DNA from: Actinomadura sp. WMMA1423
GTDB lineage: Bacteria > Actinomycetota > Actinomycetes > Streptosporangiales > Streptosporangiaceae
Length of the DNA stretch: 64,000 nt
Reading direction: 5' to 3'
Assembly: GCF_006547145.1 (NCBI RefSeq)
Contig: NZ_CP041244.1
Coordinates: forward strand, 7,936,001-8,000,000
The notes beneath the pieces are model-generated. The model was not told where the DNA came from. It did not search any database and saw nothing but the letters and a program-made list of their open reading frames with translations. A program made the position numbers and the translations under genes. Positions 8,078 through 14,648 of the stretch are shown piece by piece; within the stretch, counting starts at the first letter, position 1, and every line of letters begins with the position of its first letter.

Positions 8078-9208
8078 TTGGTGCCATTGCCGCTGACCAC
8101 CGCGATCCGTCCCTACGACTGGGGGTCGCGGACCGCGCTGCCCGGACTGCTCGGAGTCGAGCCGACCGGGCGCCCGCAGGCCGAGCTGTGGGCGGGGGCG
8201 CACCCCGCCGCCCCGTCCCTCGTGGACGGGACGCCCCTCGGCGCCCTCATCGACCGCGACCCGATCGGGATGCTCGGCGCCGCGTGCGTGGACCGGTTCG
8301 GCCCGACCCTGCCGTACCTGCTCAAGGTGCTGGCCGTCGAGAGGCCGCTGTCGCTCCAGGTGCACCCGACCACGGAGCAGGCCAAGGCCGGGTTCGCCCG
8401 CGAGGAGGCGCAGGGCATCCCCGCCGACGATCCCACCCGCACCTACAAGGACCCCTTCCACAAGCCGGAGATGGTCTGCGCCCTCACCGAGTTCCACGGC
8501 CTCTGCGGCTTCCGCGACCCCGCCGAGACCGCGGGCCTGCTCGAAGGCCTCAAGGTCCCCGAACTCGACCCGTGGATCGCGACGCTGCGCACCGAGCCGC
8601 CCGCCGAGGCGCTCCGGGCCGTCCTCGCCGAGATGCTCGACGAGCGCTCCCGCCCCCTCCGGGACGCGGTCGAACCGGCCCTGACCGGCGTCTACGCCGA
8701 CATCGCCCGCGCCCATCCCGGCGACCCCGGGGTCCTCGCCGCGCTCCTGCTCGACCACGTCCGGCTCGAGCCCGGCGAGGCGCTCTTCCTGGGCGCCGGA
8801 GTGCCCCACTCCTACCTCGGCGGCCTCGCGATCGAGGTGATGGCGAACTCCGACAACGTCGTGCGCTGCGGGCTCACCAGCAAGCACATCGACGTCCCCG
8901 AGCTGATGCGCGTCGTCGAGTTCGCACCGTCCAGGCCGCACCGCGTCGAGCCCGCTTCGGACCGCTGCTACCGCACCGCCGCCGAGGAGTTCACCCTCGT
9001 CCGCCACGACCTCGCGGAGACCCCCGAAGACCTGCCCGCCGGCCTTCCGCAGACGCTCCTGTGCCTGGACGGCGAGGCCCGCCTCACCGCGGAGCCGGCC
9101 CTGACCCTCACCCGGGGCGAGGCCGCCTTCCTCCCCGCCGGCGCCCCCGCCGCCCGCCTCACCGGACACGGCACGCTCTACCGCGTGCTCCCGGGGATCG
9201 GATCATGA
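8078..9208 (+). CDS. manA: Mannose-6-phosphate isomerase, class I
   Basis: This protein of about 376 residues interconverts mannose-6-P and fructose-6-P, linking GDP-mannose synthesis and mannose use to glycolysis. Zinc-site segments of type I PMI are present: SLQVHPT, HKPEMVCAL, and GAGVPHSYLGGLAIEVMANSDN, which also carries the catalytic region. The start is TTG 8078 or GTG 8081, set by AAGGAG at 8062-8067; an upstream ATG-equivalent at 8012 adds an Arg-rich stretch without family likeness. Its stop overlaps the start of the ROK kinase (ATGA, 9205-9208), so the two sugar genes are coupled. Confidence 0.92.
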   Translation: MVPLPLTTAIRPYDWGSRTALPGLLGVEPTGRPQAELWAGAHPAAPSLVDGTPLGALIDRDPIGMLGAACVDRFGPTLPYLLKVLAVERPLSLQVHPTTEQAKAGFAREEAQGIPADDPTRTYKDPFHKPEMVCALTEFHGLCGFRDPAETAGLLEGLKVPELDPWIATLRTEPPAEALRAVLAEMLDERSRPLRDAVEPALTGVYADIARAHPGDPGVLAALLLDHVRLEPGEALFLGAGVPHSYLGGLAIEVMANSDNVVRCGLTSKHIDVPELMRVVEFAPSRPHRVEPASDRCYRTAAEEFTLVRHDLAETPEDLPAGLPQTLLCLDGEARLTAEPALTLTRGEAAFLPAGAPAARLTGHGTLYRVLPGIGS

Positions 9209-10122
9209 CCGTACTCGCCCTGGACATCGGCGGCACCAAGTTCGCCGTCGCCCGCGTCGACGCCGCCGGCACGCTCCTCGACCGCGCCGAGCACCCCGTC
9301 GGCCAGGCGCCCACCGCCACCCTCCGCGGCCTCGTCGCCGACTTCGCCGGACCGGGGCTGACCGGCGTCGGCATCGGTTCGGCGGGCCCGATCGACACCG
9401 CCGGCGGCACGGTCAGCCCGATCAACATCCCGCGCTGGCGCGGCTACCCGCTCGTCGCGGCCGTCCAGCGCCTCGTCCCCGGCGTCCCCGTCACGCTCGC
9501 GGGCGACGCCCAGTGCATGGCGCTCGGCGAGTGGTGGCGCGGCGGCCACGGCTGCGAGTCCCTGCTCGGCATGGTCGTGTCGACCGGCGTCGGCGGCGGC
9601 CTCGTCATCGACGGCCGGCCCTGGACGGGACGCACCGGCAACGCGGGCCACATCGGCCACGTCATCGTCGACCTCGCCGGGGAGCCCTGCGTCTGCGGCG
9701 CCCGCGGCTGCCTGGAGACGGTCGCGGGCGGCCCCAGCATGGTCCGCTGGGCGCTGGCCCAGGGCTGGACCCTCGCCCCCGCGACGGGCCGCCCCGACGC
9801 CCGGGCCCTGGCCGCCGCCGCCCGCGCGGGCGCCCCGATCCCGCTCGCGGCCTTCCACCGCGCCGCGGGCGCCCTCGCCACCGCGATCCTCAACACCGCC
9901 TCCGTCCTCGACATCCGCGACGTCGTCATCGGCGGCGGCGTGGCGGCCGCGGGCGACCTCCTCCTGGACCCGCTGCGCTCCGCGATCAGCGCCCGCGCGG
10001 GCATGCCGCACCTGGCCGACCTGCGCGTCTCCTCCACCACCCTGGACCGCGACGCCGGCCTCTACGGCGCCGCCGCCCTCGCCCTCCTCGCCTCCGGCGA
10101 ACCCCTCGGCCCCTTCCCCTGA
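9205..10122 (+). CDS. ROK-family sugar kinase
   Basis: This 305-residue protein starts with the phosphate-1 motif LDIGGTK. It carries the ROK zinc cluster CVCGARGCLET with its preceding histidine region (GHIGHVIVD). Together these mark ROK kinases such as glucokinase, N-acetylglucosamine/N-acetylmannosamine kinase and fructokinase. There is no N-terminal helix-turn-helix, so it is an enzyme and not a repressor. Coupling to manA suggests a hexose or amino-hexose that enters as the 6-phosphate (mannose, fructose or glucose). Exact substrate choice is not readable. Confidence 0.88.
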   Translation: MTVLALDIGGTKFAVARVDAAGTLLDRAEHPVGQAPTATLRGLVADFAGPGLTGVGIGSAGPIDTAGGTVSPINIPRWRGYPLVAAVQRLVPGVPVTLAGDAQCMALGEWWRGGHGCESLLGMVVSTGVGGGLVIDGRPWTGRTGNAGHIGHVIVDLAGEPCVCGARGCLETVAGGPSMVRWALAQGWTLAPATGRPDARALAAAARAGAPIPLAAFHRAAGALATAILNTASVLDIRDVVIGGGVAAAGDLLLDPLRSAISARAGMPHLADLRVSSTTLDRDAGLYGAAALALLASGEPLGPFP

Positions 10123-10138
10123 ACGCGGCGCGGATGAT

Positions 10139-10188
10139 TCGGCCCTCGGTCCGGCCGACGGGAGACGATTCGGCCCTCAGCCGGCCGA
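10139..10188. terminator. Tandem duplicated hairpin between convergent genes
   Basis: Two nearly identical units each hold a 6-bp dyad, TCGGCC...GGCCGA (10139-10158 and 10170-10188), preceded by GATGATTCGGCCCTC or GACGATTCGGCCCTC. They lie between the ROK kinase stop and the CofD-like stop; the second hairpin covers the CofD-like stop codon itself (10177-10179). They probably act as bidirectional terminators formed by a short tandem duplication. Confidence 0.45.
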
Positions 10189-11418
10189 CTCCAGCGCCGC
10201 GCCGGAGGCGAGCCCGGTGAGCAGGTCGGCGGTCCGTGCGCGGTCGCGCGCTCCGGGCCGTCCGGGGTCCGCAAGGTCGGCGATGATCCACTGCGTGTTC
10301 GTCCGCAGGCTCGCCTCGGCGATGGCGGCGGGCGCCGCCGGGACGTCCGGGCGTCCCGTCCCCGGCCGGTGGCACACGGCGTGGGTGACCGTCCGCCGCT
10401 CGTTGCCCGGGTCACCGAGGTAGGCCAGGGCGAGGTCGACGTGCGCCGGGGCGCTCATGTCCTGGACGTCGTGGTCCTCGCGGATGTTGACGACGAACAC
10501 CTTGGCGGCCGCGCGGTTCGCGGCGATCCCCTCGGCCACGCCGGGCGTCAGGTAGCTCGGCAGCAGCGACGAGTGCGGGGTGCCCGGCCCGTACACGATG
10601 AGGTCGGCGTCCGCCAGCGCGTCCAGCGCCGCACTGTCGGGCGACACCGCCGCCCGGTGACGGGCCAGGACCCAGCGGATCCGCTGGACGGGCAGCGTCT
10701 CGAGCTCGTCCCGCTGCGCCGGTCCGAGCGGGCGGCGGAGCAGGAACAGGTCGGTGATGCGGGCCGCGTCCTGCGGCGCCGCGATGTCGGCCTCGTCGGC
10801 GAGCAGCCGCCCGTTCTCCTTGAGTGCGACGAGGTGGGCGTTCCCGCCGTCCGTCACGTTCAGGAGGCGGGCCGGGGTCGCGAACGTCCGCGCGCAGGAC
10901 CGAACCGCCGCGTTGAAGTCCTCGCCCGTACGCAGGTAGGCTCCGGCGAACACGAGGTCCCCGAGCACGCAGGCGGCGAGGTCCAGCCCCTCCGGGTCCT
11001 CCTTCAGGCGATACAGGAAGGCCGTCAGATCCCGGGTGATCGCCGTGCGGGCGCGCCGCGGCAGCGCGGCGAACCCCGGCGGAGAGGTCTCCCGGGCCGC
11101 GAGCGCGCCGGTGAGTTCATCGAGGTCGCGCACTGCCGCCCCGGCGGGGAGCCGGTGCCCCAGGAGGGTCTGGAGCGCCGCCTGCTCCGGGTCCGCCGGG
11201 TCGAGGTGCGGCAGCAGGTTCCTCCGGAAGGCGGACGGGCCGAGCATCCCCGGCAGGAAGCGCCGCAGCGCGCCCGCGGACGGACCGTTGCCGTACCCGT
11301 TGACGAGCAGGGCCAGCCGGACGCCGGGGGTCCGCAGCAGGTGCCGCGCGATGCCCGCGCCGCCGCGCCCGCCGCCGAACATGGCGATCCGCGCCGGACC
11401 CGGCCGCCGCGCGGTCAC
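10177..11418 (-). CDS. CofD/YvcK-like (GNLV) family protein
   Basis: This 413-residue protein has the features of the CofD/YvcK fold. It has an N-terminal MFGGGRGGAG nucleotide-binding loop, VNGYGNGPSAGALRRFLPGM, VYGPGTPHSSLLPSYLTPGV, and VVNIREDHDVQDMSAPAHVDLAL. YvcK-type proteins bind UDP-sugars and in Bacillus are needed for growth on gluconeogenic carbon; CofD itself makes the lactyl side chain of F420. Neither function is proven here. It is longer than typical YvcK (about 320) and lacks the whiA/yvcJ neighbours, so it is likely a paralogue. It starts with GTG overlapping a small upstream frame. Its promoter region carries two CebR-type operators (11601-11614, 11647-11660), tying it to sugar supply. 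Confidence 0.7.
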   Translation of the reverse strand: MTARRPGPARIAMFGGGRGGAGIARHLLRTPGVRLALLVNGYGNGPSAGALRRFLPGMLGPSAFRRNLLPHLDPADPEQAALQTLLGHRLPAGAAVRDLDELTGALAARETSPPGFAALPRRARTAITRDLTAFLYRLKEDPEGLDLAACVLGDLVFAGAYLRTGEDFNAAVRSCARTFATPARLLNVTDGGNAHLVALKENGRLLADEADIAAPQDAARITDLFLLRRPLGPAQRDELETLPVQRIRWVLARHRAAVSPDSAALDALADADLIVYGPGTPHSSLLPSYLTPGVAEGIAANRAAAKVFVVNIREDHDVQDMSAPAHVDLALAYLGDPGNERRTVTHAVCHRPGTGRPDVPAAPAAIAEASLRTNTQWIIADLADPGRPGARDRARTADLLTGLASGAALESAG

Positions 11419-11540
11419 CGCGCCCTCTCCGGCCGGACCGTGCTCTCCCGGACCCGCGGGGCGGTGCCGTCCGCCGCCCCGCGTCGGCTCCGCCCGCCTT
11501 CGGCCGCCTCCGGCGGTGAGGTCTCATCCCGAACCGTCAT
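11415..11540 (-). CDS. Possible small leader ORF (41 aa) coupled to the CofD-like gene
   Basis: An ATG at 11540 opens a 41-codon frame (starts MTVRDETSPPEAAEGG, rich in Arg/Pro/Glu) whose TGA overlaps the GTG start of the CofD-like gene as GTGA. Position and overlap fit a translated leader that couples translation. The sequence is low-complexity and has no recognised family, so it may also be a chance frame in GC-rich DNA. Confidence 0.3.
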   Translation of the reverse strand: MTVRDETSPPEAAEGGRSRRGAADGTAPRVRESTVRPERAR

Positions 11541-11600
11541 GGCTGCTTCGCGGACCTTCCTCGTCCTCGGCCGCTCGGGCCGAATCACAGGTCAACGATG

Positions 11601-11614
11601 TGGGAGCGCTCCCA
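11601..11614. promoter_or_regulatory. CebR-type operator, downstream copy
   Basis: This is a perfect 14-bp palindrome, TGGGAGCGCTCCCA, extended by G/C to 16 bp (11600-11615). It equals the established CebR box of Streptomyces. For a minus-strand transcript toward the CofD-like gene it lies about 40 bp inside the transcript and could act as a roadblock or looping partner for the copy at 11647. Confidence 0.8.
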
Positions 11615-11646
11615 CCATCGACCGTTCCCAGCTGGAAAGGCGATTC

Positions 11647-11660
11647 TGGGAGCGCTCCCA
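11647..11660. promoter_or_regulatory. CebR-type operator at a minus-strand promoter
   Basis: This is a second perfect TGGGAGCGCTCCCA palindrome, 46 bp from the first. On the minus strand it directly follows a promoter-like TTGACA (11691-11686) and a TCTACT/TACTAT -10 (11667-11662 or 11665-11660). Repressor binding would therefore cover the start point of the transcript leading to the CofD-like gene. Confidence 0.75.
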
Positions 11661-11661
11661 T

Positions 11662-11691
11662 AGTAGATTTGACGCCCATCGCCGTTGTCAA
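11662..11691 (-). promoter_or_regulatory. Predicted promoter for the CofD-like gene
   Basis: A perfect -35 hexamer TTGACA (complement of 11686-11691) is followed after 18 bp by TCTACT, or after 20 bp by TACTAT. The operator at 11647-11660 abuts the -10. The 5' leader to the GTG at 11418 would be about 230 bases. Confidence 0.45.
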
Positions 11692-11956
11692 GGCATAACC
11701 GAAATCGGTATTCCCCGCGCGTGCCGCGGCCGCAGTCTCTCCCAGTGGTCGGCCGGACCCTGGCGCCGATCACCCGTTCCGGGACGGCGATCTCGGCGTC
11801 CATTCTGGTTTTCGCAGGTGAACGGTTCCCTTGGCGACCGTCCGAGGCCACGCCGGAGGAGAGCCGGATAAGTCCTCCTCAGCGCTTCCTTAAAGCCGCC
11901 ATAAGGAGGGCGGCGCGGCGGGGGAACGGTGCCAAGTTCGTTGTGTGGCACTGCGA
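11692..11956. other. Non-coding stretch before the sigma-like gene
   Basis: About 265 bp show no convincing gene. The stretch contains an AAGGAGG-like block at 11903-11909 and a GTGCCA-N11-TGGCAC dyad (11929-11934 and 11946-11951) that ends five bases before the ATG at 11957. A TTGACG (11669-11674) precedes it on the plus strand without a good -10. Confidence 0.4.
11929..11951. promoter_or_regulatory. GTGCCA-N11-TGGCAC inverted repeat, possible operator
   Basis: Perfect 6-bp arms with an 11-bp spacer sit immediately before the ATG at 11957 and cover the upstream GTG at 11945. The position suggests control of the sigma-like gene, or a chance dyad. It also argues for the ATG and not the GTG as start. 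Confidence 0.3.
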
Positions 11957-12208
11957 ATGGGCAAAGACACCGGTTCGTTCGCCCTCGGTTCGCCGGGGGA
12001 GCGGATGCGCCCCGCGGTGGTCGCCCGGGCCTTCCAGGCGCTGCCGCCCGCGCACCGCGAGATCCTCACCGAGACGGTCTTCCGGGACCGCTCGGTCAAC
12101 GAGGCCGCCGCCTCGCTGGGGGTGCCGGTCGACGTGGTCAAGGTCCGCGTCTACCAGGCGCTCCGGGCGCTCAGCGCGGCCGTGGAGGCGCCCCCGACGT
12201 TCGTCTGA
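11957..12208 (+). CDS. Sigma-70 region 4-only protein
   Basis: This 83-residue protein (87 from a GTG at 11945) consists almost only of a sigma region 4 helix-turn-helix: FQALPPAHREILTETVFRDRSVNEAAASLGVPVDVVKVRVYQALRAL. ECF sigma factors need region 2 for -10 recognition and core binding, and none is visible upstream in any frame. It may therefore be a DNA-binding accessory protein, a decoy for an anti-sigma factor, or a decayed ECF gene. Its 3' end overlaps the LysR gene on the other strand by 38 bp (12171-12208). Confidence 0.7.
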   Translation: MGKDTGSFALGSPGERMRPAVVARAFQALPPAHREILTETVFRDRSVNEAAASLGVPVDVVKVRVYQALRALSAAVEAPPTFV

Positions 12209-13085
12209 CGGCCGACCGGGAGAGGTCGCGGACGATCGCGGCGAACGCCTCCACGAGCGGCCCGCCGTCCGCCCAGGCGAGCGCGACGCGCAGCGGCTCC
12301 ACGTCCGTGAGCGGCACCCAGGCCAGCCCGGGGCGCGCGTAGTACAGCGCCATGCTGGACGGGGCGAAGCAGATGGCCGTGCCCTCGGCGACCTGTTCGA
12401 GCATCTCCTCGACGTTGTCGTTGGTGGGGCCCCAGCGCGGGGCGGACCCGTCCGGCCGCGGGTTGACCGCCCACCAGTCCACCCATTCGCGCGGTGCGCG
12501 CTCGGTCCACATGAGGGGCTCGTCCTTGACGTCCATGATGGAGACGCCCTCGGCGGCGGCGAGCGGATGGTCCGCCGGGAGGCCCACGACGCGGTGCTCG
12601 GTGTGGACGATCTCCGAGTGCAGGCCCGACAGGTCGGCGGGCAGCCACGCGAACGCCACGTCCACCTGCCCGGCCTGGAGCGCGACGGCCTCGCCGCCCC
12701 AGTCGAAGCGCTTGGGCTCGACGCGGACGCCCGGGTGGGCGCGGGCGAACTCGGCGCGGGCCCGGGTCGTCAGCTCGCCCGCGCCGCTGGCCTCGAACCC
12801 CACGCGCAGGAGGCCGGTCTGCCCGCGCCGGTGGCGCTCCGCGGCGGCGGCGACCCGGTCGGCCTGCCGGACCGTGCGGCGCGCCTCGGCGATCACGTCG
12901 CGGCCCGCGGGGGTGGGGGTCACGCCGCCCGCGTGCCGGTCGAACAGCCGGACGCCGAGCTCGGCCTCGAGCTTGCGCAGCGCGTAGGAGAGCGCGGGCT
13001 GGCTGACGTACAGGGCCTCGGCGGCCCGGCCGAGGTTGCCCGCGTCGGCGATGGCGGCGAGGTAGCGCAGCTGGCGCAGCTCCAT
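12171..13085 (-). CDS. LysR-family transcriptional regulator
   Basis: This 304-residue LysR regulator has an N-terminal winged helix (MELRQLRYLAAIADAGNLGRAA, then LYVSQPALSYALRKLEAEL) and a periplasmic-binding-protein-like effector domain (about 90-295). Length is standard. It is divergent from an SDR oxidoreductase across 82 bp that contain a T-N11-A box, the usual arrangement for a LysR protein controlling its neighbour. The effector is unknown. Confidence 0.92.
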   Translation of the reverse strand: MELRQLRYLAAIADAGNLGRAAEALYVSQPALSYALRKLEAELGVRLFDRHAGGVTPTPAGRDVIAEARRTVRQADRVAAAAERHRRGQTGLLRVGFEASGAGELTTRARAEFARAHPGVRVEPKRFDWGGEAVALQAGQVDVAFAWLPADLSGLHSEIVHTEHRVVGLPADHPLAAAEGVSIMDVKDEPLMWTERAPREWVDWWAVNPRPDGSAPRWGPTNDNVEEMLEQVAEGTAICFAPSSMALYYARPGLAWVPLTDVEPLRVALAWADGGPLVEAFAAIVRDLSRSAVRRTSGAPPRPR

Positions 13086-13094
13086 GCGGGGATC

Positions 13095-13109
13095 ATAAAC
13101 GCTCTTTAT
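13095..13109. promoter_or_regulatory. LysR box (ATAAA-N5-TTTAT)
   Basis: The 15-bp dyad ATAAACGCTCTTTAT contains the T-N11-A motif bound by LysR proteins. It lies 10 bp from the lysR ATG and 58 bp before the SDR start, which fits autorepression and activation of the SDR gene. Confidence 0.6.
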
Positions 13110-13167
13110 CGGGCGGAAGGATCTCTGTCTTGGACGGGGCGGCCGGTGGGCTGCGATAACTGCGGCC

Positions 13168-14016
13168 ATGACGAACACTGATGCGAACGGACGGGTCTGG
13201 CTGATCACGGGCGCGAACTCGGGCTTCGGGAGGGCGATCGCGGAGGCGGCGCTGGCGGCCGGGGACACGGTGGTGGCGGCGGCGCGCCGCCCGGAGACCC
13301 TGGACGACCTCGTGGCGCGCCACCCGGGCCGGGTCAGCGCGGTGGAGCTGGACGTCACCGACCAGGCGAGGATCACGGACGTGGTGGCCGACGCGGTGCT
13401 GTGGCACGGGCGCGTCGACGTGCTGGTCAACAACGCCGGGCGCGGGGTCGTCGGCGCCGTGGAGGAGACCACCGACCGGGAGTTGCGCGAGCTGATGGAC
13501 CTGCACCTGTTCGGCCCGGCGGCGCTGGTCCGGGCGGTGCTGCCGCACATGCGCCGGCAGGGGAGCGGCGCCGTCGTGCAGATGTCGAGCATGGGCGGCC
13601 GGTTCTCCTTCCCCGGCGTGGGCGCCTACTCCGCGACCAAGTTCGCGCTGGAGGGCCTGTCGGAGGCGCTGGCGCAGGAGGTCGCGCCGTTCGGGATCAA
13701 GGTGCTGGTGGTCGAGCCGGGCGCGTTCCGGACCTCGTTCGCCGGGGGCGGCCTGCACCAGACGGCCGCGATGCCGGAGTACGCGGGCAGCGTCGGCCCG
13801 GTCCGCGCGAACCTGCCGGGCAGCGACGGCGAGCAGCCCGGTGATCCGGCCAGGGCCGCCGTGGCGATCCTGGAGGCGCTGGAGGCCGACGACACGCCGC
13901 TCCGCCTGCCGCTGGGCAACGACGCCGCGGACGCCGTGGACGCCGCCCTCAGCGGGGCCCGGAAGGAGTTCGCGGCGTGGGAGTCCACGTCCCGTGGCAC
14001 CGATTTCGAGGAATGA
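13168..14016 (+). CDS. SDR-family oxidoreductase
   Basis: This 282-residue classical short-chain dehydrogenase has the cofactor loop TGANSGFGRA (about 14-23), the structural NNAG motif (in VDVLVNNAGRG), catalytic Ser in MSSMGG and the YSATK active-site pair. The AARRPE segment after beta-2 suggests NADP preference. Sequences of this type (TGANSGFGR, AYSATKFALEGLSEAL) are usually annotated as generic oxidoreductases acting on small ketones or aldehydes. The divergent LysR gene is its likely regulator. Confidence 0.88.
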   Translation: MTNTDANGRVWLITGANSGFGRAIAEAALAAGDTVVAAARRPETLDDLVARHPGRVSAVELDVTDQARITDVVADAVLWHGRVDVLVNNAGRGVVGAVEETTDRELRELMDLHLFGPAALVRAVLPHMRRQGSGAVVQMSSMGGRFSFPGVGAYSATKFALEGLSEALAQEVAPFGIKVLVVEPGAFRTSFAGGGLHQTAAMPEYAGSVGPVRANLPGSDGEQPGDPARAAVAILEALEADDTPLRLPLGNDAADAVDAALSGARKEFAAWESTSRGTDFEE

Positions 14017-14180
14017 CGCGATAAACGGGTTGCCGGGGCGGAACCGCCCCGGCACCATGGACGTCGTAGGGAGAACGAGGACGGGATCGGAAGGGGAGCG
14101 GAGATGCGACGCCATCGAATGCACAGCAGCCATTCCGGTCTCGGGAGCCGCCGAAGGACGTGACCGTACGTCCTGACGCC

Positions 14181-14205
14181 GACCGCCCGAAGACCACGGG
14201 CGGTC
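14181..14205 (+). terminator. Rho-independent terminator
   Basis: A perfect 9-bp stem (GACCGCCCG 14181-14189, CGGGCGGTC 14197-14205) with a 7-nt loop is followed by TTTTT. This is the clearest intrinsic terminator in the window. It closes the SDR transcript or a short unit in 14017-14180 and insulates the tRNA array that begins 13 bp later. A second small dyad, GGACGT-ACGTCC, lies just upstream. Confidence 0.85.
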
Positions 14206-14217
14206 TTTTTCGTTTCC

Positions 14218-14303
14218 GGAGGGTTGGCCGAGCGGGAAGGCAGCGGCTTGCTAAGCCGTCGTCAGGGTCACCCCCTGCGCGAGTTCGAATCTCGCACCCT
14301 CCG
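14218..14303 (+). tRNA. tRNA-Ser (anticodon GCT)
   Basis: This is an 86-nt class II tRNA. The acceptor is GGAGGGT/ACCCTCC with discriminator G. The anticodon loop TTGCTAA gives GCT, and there is a long variable arm (about 14263-14278). The T-arm is GCGAG-TTCGAAT-CTCGC. No CCA is encoded. It reads AGC/AGU codons. Confidence 0.9.
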
Positions 14304-14304
14304 C

Positions 14305-14377
14305 GCTGAGCAGGGACGCTGGTGCGTCCAGCGGTCTCATAAGCCGCGGCAGGCAGGTTCGATTCCTGCGCTCAGCA
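14305..14377 (+). tRNA. tRNA with CAT anticodon (elongator Met or Ile2)
   Basis: This is a 73-nt cloverleaf starting one base after the Ser tRNA. Acceptor GCTGAGC/GCTCAGC has discriminator A, D-stem GGAC/GTCC, anticodon loop CTCATAA, and T-stem GCAGG/CCTGC. It is not an initiator: base pair 1-72 is G-C and the anticodon stem lacks the three G-C pairs. Position 8 is A where U is nearly universal. Sequence alone does not separate Met from lysidine-modified Ile2. Confidence 0.8.
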
Positions 14378-14383
14378 CGCGAG

Positions 14384-14413
14384 GGAACAGGTCTCACGCA
14401 AGGAACAGGTCTC
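14384..14413 (+). repeat. 12-bp direct repeat overlapping the tRNA-Arg 5' end
   Basis: GGAACAGGTCTC occurs at 14384-14395 and 14402-14413, 18 bp apart. The second copy runs into the first five bases of the tRNA-Arg acceptor stem. It may be the trace of a small duplication during assembly of the array. Confidence 0.6.
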
Positions 14414-14481
14414 CGTGGCGCAGTGGAGAGCGCGCCGGGTTGCGGACCCGGAGGTCGCAGGTTCGATTCCTGCCGGAGATA
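14409..14481 (+). tRNA. tRNA-Arg (anticodon GCG)
   Basis: The 73-nt cloverleaf has acceptor GTCTCCG/CGGAGAT (with a G1-U72 wobble), D-stem GCGC/GCGC, anticodon stem CCGGG/CCCGG, loop TTGCGGA, T-stem GCAGG/CCTGC and discriminator A. Anticodon GCG reads CGC/CGU. Most bacteria use ACG (inosine) for this box, so this is an unusual isoacceptor. No CCA is encoded. Confidence 0.8.
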
Positions 14482-14482
14482 C

Positions 14483-14555
14483 GGCTTTCGTGGTGTAGTG
14501 GTCTGCACGCCAGGTTGTGGTCCTGGAGGTGTCGGTTCGATCCCGACCGATAGCC
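14483..14555 (+). tRNA. tRNA-His (anticodon GTG)
   Basis: This tRNA shows the His-specific extra G-1 (14483) paired with discriminator C73 (14555). Acceptor is GCTTTCG/CGATAGC with one T4-T69 mismatch, anticodon stem CCAGG/CCTGG, loop TTGTGGT, and T-stem GTCGG/CCGAC. It begins two bases after the Arg tRNA. No CCA is encoded. The acceptor mismatch suggests relaxed constraint. Confidence 0.85.
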
Positions 14556-14648
14556 CTTTCGCATTGTTCCGGGGCGACCGGACAAATATTGCTCAGCCGC
14601 TGGTATCCGATTGCGTTGCGATTGATCGGCCCCGGAAAAACCTTCCGC

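Noticed and set aside
11585..11851. 88-codon minus-strand frame over the CebR-type operators
   Set aside because: It includes both operator palindromes and the promoter; its composition is not protein-like and it has no good ribosome site.
14042..14180. Short frames between the SDR gene and the terminator, including a 19-codon frame at about 14104 with a fair ribosome site
   Set aside because: Too short and without a recognised motif; the stretch is better seen as the 3' region of the SDR transcript.
14517..14648. Upstream extension of the GH3 frame into the tRNA-His gene
   Set aside because: It would overlap a tRNA; the ATG at 14649 begins a proper signal peptide.
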